Assembly (NCBI GenBank): GCA_029937135.1
Contig: JAPYQX010000058.1
Span: 1-12,106 of the forward strand
Origin: Nitrospinota bacterium
GTDB lineage: Bacteria > UBA8248
Direction of reading: 5' to 3'
DNA length: 12,106 nucleotides
Positions 1 to 6,497 of the stretch are shown here, in pieces. The notes beneath the pieces are model-generated. The model did not search any database. It was not told the origin of the DNA and saw only the letters and a program-made list of their open reading frames with translations. Made by a program: the position numbers and the translations under genes. Every line of letters starts with the position of its first letter. Positions within the stretch are counted from its first letter, which is position 1.

Positions 1-67
1 GTTACAGGTAGTGCTAATATCCTTGTTTTTGCTTGCTGCCCAAATACTGACCATTCGTTCTCGCACC

Positions 68-93
68 CCGATCCTCGCCGGATCGGTTTTTTT
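68..93 (+). terminator. Rho-independent terminator of a gene entering from the left
   Basis: A perfect seven-pair stem (68-74 with 80-86, CCGATCC/GGATCGG) closes a five-base loop and is followed at once by seven T residues (87-93). On the opposite strand no T-run follows the stem, so it terminates plus-strand transcription. The transcript it ends lies off the window to the left. Bases 1-67 show no reading frame or RNA gene that I can identify. Confidence 0.85.
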
Positions 94-124
94 GTTCCAC
101 TCAGCCGCCATCGGCTAAGGCTCC

Positions 125-163
125 CAAAACAAACGAAGCCCCCACCGTAAGGCAGGGGCTTCG
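125..163 (-). terminator. Rho-independent terminator of the small orphan gene
   Basis: A perfect nine-pair stem (134-142 with 155-163, CGAAGCCCC/GGGGCTTCG) has a 12-base loop. Read on the minus strand it is followed by TTTGTTTTGG, a T-rich tail. It starts 24 bases after the stop codon of the minus-strand small gene at 187-366, which supports that gene being a separate transcription unit. No T-run follows it on the plus strand. Confidence 0.75.
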
Positions 164-186
164 CTGAGTTTCAGTCCGGCGCTATA

Positions 187-366
187 TCAGGCCCACTTGG
201 TTCCCTTGGATGGAGCCGAGCCGCCCTCACCGTCACACATCGCTACCTCTACGTCCGTCAGGAGGTCGTTGGAGGAGGACAGCGCCACGGATACGGGCAA
301 CAGATCCCCTTCCTCAAGATAGGATGTGTCCACAGAGATAAATTCGCGGTCTCGTTCTTGATTCAT
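187..366 (-). CDS. Small acidic orphan protein, 59 aa, unknown function
   Basis: I do not recognise a family. The chosen start is the ATG at 366, preceded by a strong purine-rich ribosome binding site (GAGGAAGGGAGCC before the ATG). The frame stays open to about 510, but that extension has no comparable site and looks non-coding. The 59-residue product begins MNQERDREF, is strongly acidic in the middle (YLEEGDLLPV), has a hydrophobic and serine-rich stretch (VSVALSSSNDLL), a single cysteine in VAMCDGEGG, and a small-residue tail ending SAPSKGTKWA. It has no signal peptide or membrane segment. The gene has its own terminator downstream and an AT-rich promoter zone plus a structured leader upstream, so it looks like a genuine monocistronic unit. 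It could be a small regulatory or structural protein. An acidic leader-like front with a Gly/Ser/Lys-rich tail also resembles a modified-peptide precursor, but no maturation enzyme is visible nearby. Confidence 0.55.
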   Translation of the reverse strand: MNQERDREFISVDTSYLEEGDLLPVSVALSSSNDLLTDVEVAMCDGEGGSAPSKGTKWA

Positions 367-399
367 GGCTCCCTTCCTCTTTGGGCGAAGCAACACAAC

Positions 400-442
400 A
401 AAAAGCCCTGGCCGCCTGAACCACCAGGCAATGCCGGGGCGG
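400..442 (-). promoter_or_regulatory. Possible attenuator hairpins in the leader of the small gene
   Basis: Read on the minus strand, CCTGG (428-424) can pair with CCAGG (411-407), followed by GC and five T residues (404-400), which resembles an intrinsic terminator ahead of the small gene. The overlapping segments GCCTG (429-425) and CAGGC (418-414) form a competing hairpin with a six-base loop, and CCGCC (442-438) can pair with GGCGG (416-412). Mutually exclusive stems in a leader suggest attenuation. The stems are short, and I match no known riboswitch aptamer. Confidence 0.25.
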
Positions 443-483
443 TAACTAATAGATGCGTAACCTGCACCTTTCCAGGCGAAATT

Positions 484-570
484 GCAACATTTTATTTTCG
501 TGTTTCTCATAAGAAATTGTTTTTATGGGTATAAAACGTATTGTATATTAAACATTATATGTAATCATTG
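484..570. promoter_or_regulatory. AT-rich divergent promoter region
   Basis: This stretch is strikingly AT-rich compared with the GC-rich surroundings and lies between two divergent genes. On the minus strand it contains a perfect TATAAT (559-554) that could serve the small gene, without a convincing -35 box. On the plus strand TATATT (544-549) with TTTTAT 17 bases upstream (521-526) is a weak candidate for the HD-GYP gene. A small inverted repeat, TTTCT/AGAAA with a four-base loop, lies near 503-516. Exact start sites cannot be fixed from sequence. Confidence 0.4.
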
Positions 571-829
571 CAGCCCAAAATCCCTCCGGCTATCGGGCTC
601 TTTTCACAGGGCCATATTCCACCCTCCACGCCCGGAAAAAGCCGCCATCGTTGAAATTCCTCAAATTTTTCCTCACCTTTCCCCCGCCCGGACCGATAAA
701 AGCTATACGGGGGATTTCCGCAACCGCTGGAAAAACCCGGGTAGTGAACGATGGTTCGGCTTCGGGTATCCAGGGGGAACCCGGACGGGCGCCGGCGAAA
801 ATTTCACATGGTCCCAGGAAAGAAACCCA
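571..829 (+). other. Non-coding leader upstream of the HD-GYP gene
   Basis: The frame of the response regulator is open upstream to 482, but its translation here is proline/arginine-rich, matches no domain and lacks an initiation signal, so I read it as untranslated. CCGGGT (737-742) and ACCCGG (779-784) form an inverted repeat enclosing about 36 bases, so the transcript may be folded. I searched by eye for cyclic di-GMP (GEMM) and other common riboswitch motifs and recognise none. Confidence 0.35.
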
Positions 830-1936
830 ATGAAACGATCAAAGCGTATTCTCATCGTGGACGATGACATCAACTCCCGGATGTTGCTCACCTCCCTCGT
901 CGAGTCCCTGGGACACGAGTCCGAGGAAGCGCGCGACGGCTTCGAGGCCCTGGCGAAGGTAAAACTCGGGTTCGATCTCGTTCTGCTGGATATCACGATG
1001 CCCGGCATCGACGGGCTTGAAGTCCTCCGCCAGATTCACGAGGACGAGGACACCGAAGACCTCCCCGTCGTCATGGTCTCTGGGCTCACCGGCAAGGATG
1101 ACCGCCTTCGCGCCTTCAACGCCGGGGCCAGCGATTTCCTCACGAAACCCGTCGATCTCTCCGAGCTTGCCGTTCGCTTGGCCTATCTTTTGAAGATGAA
1201 AGAGGCGCAGGACACGATCAACCGCAACCGCCTGGATTTGGAGAACATGCTTGAGAAGCGGACGGCCGTTCTGAGGAAAGCGCTCGAGGAGCTCGCGATC
1301 GCCAAGCGAATCGCGCACAACGCCCACATCGAGACCATCCAGCGCCTGGCCATCGCCGCCGAGTTCAAAGACAAGGACACCGCCGCGCACATCAAGCGCT
1401 TGGGCAGCTACTGCGCACTCCTTGGCCGGGGGCTCGACCTGACGTCGAACGAAATCGACCTCCTCTACCACGCCACCTCCATGCACGATGTCGGCAAGCT
1501 CGGAATCCCCGACAGCAAATTACTCAAGCCGGGCAAGCTCGACGACGACGAGTGGCGGATCATGAAAATGCACACCGTCATCGGCGCGAGAATTTTGAGT
1601 GATTCGGAGTCGGACCTGCTCAAGGCGGGCGAGATCATCGCGATTTCACACCACGAACGCTGGGACAGGACCGGATACCCCAACGGCCTCGCCGAGGGGG
1701 AGATTCCCGTCTGGGGCCGGATATGCGCCGTCGCGGATGTTTTCGACGCCCTCACGAGCCGGCGCCCCTACAAGGAAGCCTTCTCGAACGAAACCGCCTA
1801 CGAGATGATCCGCGAGGGGCGAGGAAAGCATTTCGACCCGAAGATCGTGGACATATTCTTCGAAAACATCATCGAGGTCGAGGAAATCCAGGAGAGCTTC
1901 AGGAAAGAGCCCATCCTGAAGTCGCTTGCGAGCTAA
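830..1936 (+). CDS. Two-component response regulator with REC and HD-GYP domains
   Basis: The 368-residue protein is a predicted cytoplasmic response regulator that hydrolyses cyclic di-GMP when phosphorylated by an unlinked histidine kinase. The REC domain (about 1-122) shows the acidic pair after ILIV (D11-D13), the phospho-acceptor D54 in LLDITMPG, S84 as the switch residue and K106 in LTKPVD. A predicted coiled-coil linker (about 122-165, rich in E, K and L) leads to the HD-GYP domain (about 165-350). There the metal-binding HD is H219-D220, followed by GKLGIPD, HHE is at 274-276 and GYP at 282-284. R280 stands where the HHExxDGxGYP signature has glycine. The ATG at 830 is chosen because REC begins directly after it and AGGAAAG lies 8 bases upstream. 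The gene is monocistronic and converges on the LLM gene with 50 bases between stops. No kinase gene is nearby. Confidence 0.93.
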   Translation: MKRSKRILIVDDDINSRMLLTSLVESLGHESEEARDGFEALAKVKLGFDLVLLDITMPGIDGLEVLRQIHEDEDTEDLPVVMVSGLTGKDDRLRAFNAGASDFLTKPVDLSELAVRLAYLLKMKEAQDTINRNRLDLENMLEKRTAVLRKALEELAIAKRIAHNAHIETIQRLAIAAEFKDKDTAAHIKRLGSYCALLGRGLDLTSNEIDLLYHATSMHDVGKLGIPDSKLLKPGKLDDDEWRIMKMHTVIGARILSDSESDLLKAGEIIAISHHERWDRTGYPNGLAEGEIPVWGRICAVADVFDALTSRRPYKEAFSNETAYEMIREGRGKHFDPKIVDIFFENIIEVEEIQESFRKEPILKSLAS

Positions 1937-1986
1937 AACCGCCTGATTTTCACTAAAACCCACCCTTAAAGCGCCCGCACCAACCC

Positions 1987-3024
1987 TCAACCGCCCTCAA
2001 GCGGAAGAAGCGGCATCACCTCCGAGGCGAACCGCTCCATCTCATCGAACATCGGATGAAACTGCAATAAAAACAGATCGACGCCCGCTTCATGAAAGGC
2101 GATCATGCGCTCGGCCACGGTTTCCGGCGTGCCCACGAGACGCGCCGCCGTCCCGCCGTTGGTGCCCACCCGGTCGCTCTGGATGCTCGTCCTCCGGTGC
2201 CGCGCGGCGGGGTCCGCGCCGGGAGCCACGGCAGGCTCGCCCAGGAGGCAACGAAGGCGGCCAAGCTCCTCACGCGCGGCCGCATCGCTTTCCCGGCAGA
2301 GGGCGAACGCGCTCATCCCGAACCGGACACTTCTACCGTGGCGCCCGACCTCGCTCCGCACCGACTCCATCAGTGATGAAGCCGCCTCGAGGGGCCGCCC
2401 GTTGAGCAAAAACACCTCGGCCGCCCGGCCCGCGAGCCTCACCGCCGCCTCGGATTCCCCTCCGAAATAAATCGTCGGCCAGGGCTTCCGCACCGGGCCG
2501 GGCGCGGTGATTCCATTCTTGATCTTGAAATGCTTCCCCTCGAAATCAAACGGCTCGCCCGCCCAGAATCCCTTCAGAATCTCAATCACCTCCGCCGACA
2601 CTTCATATCGCTCGTCGTGCGGCGGAAAGGGAATCCCCGCCATTTCGTGTTCGAGCCCCCACCAGCCCGAAACGATGTTGATGGCGAAACGCCCACGGCT
2701 AATTTGATCGATGTTGGCGCCCATCTGGGCGACCAGGGCGGGGTGGCGATAGGAGGAGCGGCTGGCGACGATTAATTCGATCCGGTTGGTGATGGCCGCC
2801 AGGGCAGCGGCGGCGGTCCACGCCTCGACGATGGGCGCGCCCACGCCCTTGAGGCTGTTGAGGCTGCGGTCGAGAAACAGGACGCTGGAGAAGCCCAGCG
2901 CCTCGGCCCGCTGAACGTATCGGGCGTTATGCTCAAATGTTGCTTCCGGCACCTCGCCGGGGAATTCCCGCTGGGCGAGAAAAGACCCCCAGACCGGCGC
3001 CCATATCCCGACGCGAAGAGCCAA
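1987..3024 (-). CDS. LLM-class flavin-dependent monooxygenase (SsuD/SfnG-like)
   Basis: This 345-residue protein belongs to the bacterial luciferase-like TIM-barrel monooxygenases, which use reduced FMN (some use F420) and oxygen. Family-typical features in order are an N-terminal beta strand (RVGIWAPVWGSF), HNARYVQRAEALGF, the flavin-binding strand region SSRSSYRHPALVAQ (88-100), GRFAINIVSGWW (111-122), HDERYEVSAE (136-145), FDFEGKHFKIKN, YFGGES (186-191) and VGTPETVAERM (297-307). The NIVSGWW and HDERYE pattern is closest to alkanesulfonate and dimethylsulfone monooxygenases, so an organosulfur substrate is possible but not shown. The start is TTG at 3024, supported by GGGGGAGG about 6 bases upstream and by the family N-terminus. 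The gene is last in the six-gene run, 52 bases after the cupin. A partner flavin reductase is not visible. Confidence 0.9.
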   Translation of the reverse strand: MALRVGIWAPVWGSFLAQREFPGEVPEATFEHNARYVQRAEALGFSSVLFLDRSLNSLKGVGAPIVEAWTAAAALAAITNRIELIVASRSSYRHPALVAQMGANIDQISRGRFAINIVSGWWGLEHEMAGIPFPPHDERYEVSAEVIEILKGFWAGEPFDFEGKHFKIKNGITAPGPVRKPWPTIYFGGESEAAVRLAGRAAEVFLLNGRPLEAASSLMESVRSEVGRHGRSVRFGMSAFALCRESDAAAREELGRLRCLLGEPAVAPGADPAARHRRTSIQSDRVGTNGGTAARLVGTPETVAERMIAFHEAGVDLFLLQFHPMFDEMERFASEVMPLLPLEGG

Positions 3025-3076
3025 CGGCTACCTCCCCCGGATGCTACGAAATATTTTTTGCGGGCCCGCCCGAAAA

Positions 3077-3430
3077 TCAGCCGCCAACGGCGATTGTGGC
3101 GCGGACGGGGATCATGCAGACAAACTCCATCGTCTCCCCGGAATCGTTGTGAAACGTATGCTCCTCGTTCGGCCCAATGAAAATCGCGGCTCCGGGTGAG
3201 AATTCCCTTGTCTCGCCCCCGGCGGCGACGCGGCCGCTGCCCTTGAGGATAAAAACCTGATGCTCCCAGGGATGAGAGTGATGGGGCGTTTGGCCGCCGG
3301 CCTCGATTTCAACAACGCGCATGGACATATCCGTCATTCCGTCCCGGTCGCTGAGAAGCCATCTGATTCCCGCGCCCCGGGCCGTTTCCTCGGTTTTCAA
3401 TTCAACATCCTTGTAGTCCTTGATTTTCAT
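3077..3430 (-). CDS. Small single-domain cupin protein
   Basis: This 117-residue protein is a single beta-barrel cupin. Motif 1 is at 46-66 (GGQTPHHSHPWEHQVFILKG), with metal-ligand histidines H51 and H53. The position that is usually the glutamate ligand is Q58. Motif 2 (80-95) has G80, P87, H91 and N95 in GPNEEHTFHN. The metal site is therefore probably His3-Gln rather than His3-Glu. Cupins of this size include dioxygenases, isomerases and non-enzymatic sensors, and the exact role cannot be assigned. The ATG at 3430 is chosen because GGGGAG lies 6 bases upstream; the frame continues upstream to 3643 but that part lies over the preceding gene and is not coding. Gaps are 59 bases to the CMD/AhpD-fold gene upstream and 52 bases to the monooxygenase downstream, so co-transcription is likely. 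Confidence 0.88.
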   Translation of the reverse strand: MKIKDYKDVELKTEETARGAGIRWLLSDRDGMTDMSMRVVEIEAGGQTPHHSHPWEHQVFILKGSGRVAAGGETREFSPGAAIFIGPNEEHTFHNDSGETMEFVCMIPVRATIAVGG

Positions 3431-3489
3431 CGCTGTCTCCCCGCAAATCCCCTGTCCATTATCCGTTACAAAATGTCCTGTGCCCCCGG

Positions 3490-4152
3490 CTACATATCCT
3501 TCTCCTGGAAGGCGATGCGCTTTCCGGGGGGCTCGACCATGAGGTGGAGCGGCTCGGTGACCCGCGCAGAGAGGTTCCACATGCCGCAGAGAAAGGTCAA
3601 CTCCACGATCTGGCGGTCGTTGAAGTGCTTCCTCATCTCCCAAAAGGAGGCGTCGTTATCCTTGGCCCGTTGGTTGGTCACTTCGTCGGCCCAGCGGATA
3701 ACCGCCTTTTCCTCGTCCGAGAAGAGTTCACTATCCTTCCAGGCATCCCCGCTCAGGAGGTTCATTTGAGCCTCCGTGATGCCCTGAGCTCGACCGAGCC
3801 CGATGTTGTGCCCCGCTCAGTAGTCGGATTGGGCGGCGAGCGCCGTCTTGACGATGAGGAGCTGAATGAGCTTGACGTAGCCGGGCTCGGTCTTGAGCCG
3901 ATCGATCCGCAACTTCTGATCGAGCAGCATCCACGCCTCGACGCACACTGGCGCATGAGAGAGCATCTGCAGAAATCGCGGCACCGACCCCCAGATATTG
4001 CGGGACCAGTCGTAGAGAGGCTCCACCTCCTCGCGGATGTCCTCCGGAAGGTTGTCCGGGGCATTGAGGGGCAACCGCGGCTCAGGATACGCCATCTTCT
4101 CTTTGGTGACTCCCATCCCTTCGGTCAGACCTGACTCTTTATCGACTGGCAT
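3490..4152 (-). CDS. CMD/AhpD-fold peroxidase-like protein, probable selenoprotein with in-frame UGA
   Basis: The 220-residue product is a carboxymuconolactone decarboxylase/AhpD-fold, all-helical protein; this superfamily includes thiol peroxidase partners with a redox-active cysteine close to a histidine. The frame carries one internal TGA (3819-3817), codon 112, in the context AAQSDY-U-AGHNIGLGRA. It falls where family members carry the active-site cysteine, before H115. The N-half (YPEPRLPL, NIWGSVPRFLQMLSHAP, KLIQLLIVKTALAA) and C-half (LFSDEEKAVIRWADEVT, HFNDRQIVELTFLCG) are both standard for one family protein and share the frame without a shift. A GGUC-loop hairpin begins 15 bases after the TGA. 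I therefore read codon 112 as selenocysteine. The residue three before it is S109, not Cys, so this is an SxxU site; other cysteines are C70 and C189. The ATG at 4152 has a strong GAGGAGG site 7 bases upstream. It lies 44 bases after the Mo hydroxylase gene and 59 bases before the cupin gene. The alternative is a nonsense mutation or a base-call error, giving fragments 3817-4152 and 3490-3765. Confidence 0.8.
3786..3801 (-). promoter_or_regulatory. SECIS-like hairpin for selenocysteine insertion
   Basis: Read on the minus strand, GGGCTC (3801-3796) pairs with GAGCTC (3791-3786), with one G-U wobble, around a GGTC tetraloop (3795-3792). The loop starts 21 bases after the in-frame TGA. Bacterial SECIS elements lie inside the coding region just after UGA, with a guanine-containing apical loop recognised by SelB; the E. 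coli fdhF element also has a GGUC loop, 18 bases after its UGA. The flanks CTGAGC (3820-3815) and GCTCAG (3789-3784) are also complementary, so an outer alternative pairing that includes the UGA is possible. The hairpin overlaps codons GGT CGA GCT, unusual beside the G/C-ending neighbours. Confidence 0.7.
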
Positions 4153-4196
4153 TCTCGCTCCTCCTCTTTCCCGCTCAGGCGGGTATCAACCCTTTT

Positions 4197-6464
4197 CTAG
4201 ACGGAGACTGCGGCGACATCACTCTTCGCCATCGCGGCGCGAACATGATGCGGCCCGACGGGAATCGAGAAAAACTGGGCCCCCACCGCGTCATGAATCG
4301 CGTTCACAACCGCGGCCGCCGTCGCCACGATGGGCGGCTCGCCCACGCCGCGCATGCCCAGGGGGGTTCCCTTCGCCGGGTTGTCCATCAGGATCGCCTT
4401 AATCTCGGGCATGTCCAGACTCGTCGGCACGAGATACTCGTGAAGCGATTCGCCCTGAAGGTTTCCGTTCGTAGCGTTCGGAAGCTCCTCCATCAGGGCG
4501 AGGCCCAGCCCCTGAATCATGGCCCCTTCAATCTGGCCGGCCACCGAGATGGGATTTATTGCGAAGCCCACGTCCTGCACACAGAAAAGCCTGAGCACCC
4601 GCACCTCGCCGAGCTCCGGGTGCACCGCCACCTCGGCGACCTGCGCCGTATGAATCGGGCAGGGAGGCGGCTTGGCCGTCTGGCCCGTTCCGATGACAAA
4701 ACCCTTCACGCCGGGCGCGGCGGCGGCCACCTGGGCCAGAGTGAGAAACCGATCAGGGGCCGAGGCGACACGGACCTTGCCTTCCTCGAGCACCAGGTCG
4801 GCCGGATCGGCCTCGAGCCTGGAGCTCGCCACCGCGAATATCTTCTTCCGGAAATCCTCGGACGCCGACAGGATGGCCTGGCCCACCGAGCGGGTCGCCT
4901 TGCTTCCCGAGGCCGCGGTGGACTGGGGAGCCGAGTCGGTATCTCCCGTCGAATAGCGAACCTCGTCGAGCGAGATGCCGAACTCCTCGGCGGTCAACTG
5001 ACAAAGCGCCGTGCTCATTCCGGTCAGATTCACCGTGCCCGCCATGATTTGAATCGATCCGTCGTCGTTGAGCCGAAGCGAACAGCTCGCCGACTCGCCG
5101 GGACCGGCCCAGTAGCCGCAGGCGATCCCCCGGCCGATCTTCCATCCCTCGGCCTCGAGCGCCGCACCGGAGGGAATATCCCCTCCCCAGCCGCTCTCCT
5201 CGGCCACGAGGTTCAAAACCGCCAGCATCGAGGGGTTCTCCTCGGGGGGAGCCAGTGTCCGGTCGCCCGGCCTGAGGCCGTTTTGCCTCCTGAACTCGAG
5301 GGGGTCGAATCCCATCTCGCGCGCGATGATGTCCATCTGAACCTCGGTCGCGAAGTGGTACTGCGGGCCGCTCGGAGCGCGCACCGGCCCCGATATCGGC
5401 GCGTTCGTATAGACCGTGCAGGCGCGGACCTTGACGTTGGGAATCCGGTAGTTGCACGAGGCCATGATCATTTTGCTCTGGCATTGGAACGGGGCGCTCC
5501 GTCCGTAGGCCCCATGGTCCATCGTGACATCTACCTCGCGGGCGACGATATCGCCGCCATTTTTCACCCCGGTCCGGATGGTGATGAAATGGGGGTGGCG
5601 AGGGCTCGATACGTTGTGATCTTCCTCGCGCGTCATTTCCATCCGGACCGACTCGCCGCAGCGTAGGGAGAGAAGGGCGGCGATGTGTTCGATCGTGGAT
5701 TGGAGTTTGGCGCCGAACCCGCCGCCGATCTCGGTGGGAATGACGCGGATCTGGTTGCTGGGATAGGCCAGGGCATCGACCATCCCGGCGCGAATCGACC
5801 AGGCGTCCTGGGTGGAGGTCCAGACCGTTACCTTCCCGTCGGCGCCCGCCTCGGCGATGCAGGCGTGGGGTTCGATATAGGCGGCGTGGGTGCGCGGGGT
5901 GGCGAAGGTATGCTCGAAAATCCGGTCCGCCTCCGCGAACCCGGATTCCGCGTTCCCCATTTCGGTCTCGAAGCGGGCGATGACGTTTTTCTTGCCGCCG
6001 GGACCGAGGGTGAGCTCGCGCCAATCCTCGTGCACGAGCGGCGTCTTGCCGTCGCGGCTGTCGGTGGCGTTCACGACCGGCTCGAGAACCTCATATTTCA
6101 CCCGGATCGCCTCGACAGCGGCCTGGGCGGCGTCGAGGGTCTCGGCCGCCACGGCCGCGATCGGTTCGCCCGCGAAGCGGACGAAACCATCGGCGGCGAA
6201 CCAGGTCTGGTCCTTGATGTTTCCCCCGAAACGGTGCTTGGGGCCGTTTTCCCGCGTGAGAACCACGCGGACACCGGGAATTTTTTCAGCCGCCCGGCTA
6301 TCCACCGAGAGCACTTTTGCATAGGGGTGCGGGCTCCTGAGTACGAGCCCGATAAGCCCGCGGGCGGGCGGCGGCACATCGGCCGCGAACTGCGCGGTTC
6401 CCGCCGCCTTGTCGGGAGCGTCGATACGGGACAAATCTTTTCCGGCAACCTTTAAATCGGACAT
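4197..6464 (-). CDS. Xanthine dehydrogenase-family molybdopterin-binding large subunit
   Basis: The 755-residue protein is the molybdenum-cofactor subunit of a xanthine dehydrogenase/CO dehydrogenase-type hydroxylase, which inserts water-derived oxygen into a C-H bond of heterocycles, aldehydes or related substrates. The N-terminal Ald_Xan a/b hammerhead domain spans about 15-135 (DAPDKAAGTAQFAADV, RFAGEPIAAVAA). The Mo-cofactor domains follow with GGGFGAK (247-253), the R362 region GPVRAPSGPQ, FATEVQMDIIAREMGFDPLEFR (371-392), the Q/S-rich STAASGSKATR (515-525), AQVAEVAVHPELGEV and INPISVAGQIEGAMIQGLG. The catalytic base is E709 in GMRGVGEPP (703-711). Length is normal and the frame is intact. 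GGAGG lies 5 bases before the ATG. The [2Fe-2S] and FAD subunits that such enzymes need are absent on both sides, where queF and the CMD/AhpD-fold gene sit at 33 and 44 bases. Substrate is undetermined. Confidence 0.95.
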   Translation of the reverse strand: MSDLKVAGKDLSRIDAPDKAAGTAQFAADVPPPARGLIGLVLRSPHPYAKVLSVDSRAAEKIPGVRVVLTRENGPKHRFGGNIKDQTWFAADGFVRFAGEPIAAVAAETLDAAQAAVEAIRVKYEVLEPVVNATDSRDGKTPLVHEDWRELTLGPGGKKNVIARFETEMGNAESGFAEADRIFEHTFATPRTHAAYIEPHACIAEAGADGKVTVWTSTQDAWSIRAGMVDALAYPSNQIRVIPTEIGGGFGAKLQSTIEHIAALLSLRCGESVRMEMTREEDHNVSSPRHPHFITIRTGVKNGGDIVAREVDVTMDHGAYGRSAPFQCQSKMIMASCNYRIPNVKVRACTVYTNAPISGPVRAPSGPQYHFATEVQMDIIAREMGFDPLEFRRQNGLRPGDRTLAPPEENPSMLAVLNLVAEESGWGGDIPSGAALEAEGWKIGRGIACGYWAGPGESASCSLRLNDDGSIQIMAGTVNLTGMSTALCQLTAEEFGISLDEVRYSTGDTDSAPQSTAASGSKATRSVGQAILSASEDFRKKIFAVASSRLEADPADLVLEEGKVRVASAPDRFLTLAQVAAAAPGVKGFVIGTGQTAKPPPCPIHTAQVAEVAVHPELGEVRVLRLFCVQDVGFAINPISVAGQIEGAMIQGLGLALMEELPNATNGNLQGESLHEYLVPTSLDMPEIKAILMDNPAKGTPLGMRGVGEPPIVATAAAVVNAIHDAVGAQFFSIPVGPHHVRAAMAKSDVAAVSV

Positions 6465-6497
6465 TTATCCTCCGTCATCGCCAATAAGAATGCTTCG

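Noticed and set aside
482..829. N-terminal extension of the HD-GYP regulator
   Set aside because: It is AT-rich, then proline/arginine-rich, with no domain or start signal, whereas the ATG at 830 has a ribosome binding site and directly precedes REC.
571..829. Cyclic di-GMP riboswitch ahead of the HD-GYP gene
   Set aside because: The region can fold, but none of the conserved GEMM segments are present.
839..1486. Minus-strand 215-codon open frame opposite the HD-GYP regulator
   Set aside because: The sense strand encodes REC and HD-GYP motifs; the antisense translation shows no family features.
3060..3069. Perfect palindrome GCGGGCCCGC between cupin and monooxygenase genes, considered as a terminator
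   Set aside because: Neither strand has a T-run after it (A-rich sequence follows on the coding strand); it is too short a stem to call.
3431..3643. N-terminal extension of the cupin
   Set aside because: It overlaps the CMD/AhpD-fold coding sequence in another frame; the ATG at 3430 has a good ribosome binding site and gives a normal cupin length.
3490..3765. Separate 91-residue gene starting at the ATG at 3765
   Set aside because: No ribosome binding site precedes it, and the family homology continues upstream in frame through AGHNIGLGRAQGITEAQ to the TGA, so it is the C-half of one protein.
4245..5666. Plus-strand open frame of 473 codons opposite the Mo hydroxylase
   Set aside because: It is antisense to a gene with unmistakable motifs, has low-complexity His/Arg/Gly-rich translation, and is the expected shadow of high-GC third positions.
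4753..6024. Minus-strand 423-codon open frame overlapping the Mo hydroxylase
   Set aside because: It is an out-of-frame arginine-rich translation within the real gene, without a domain or initiation site.
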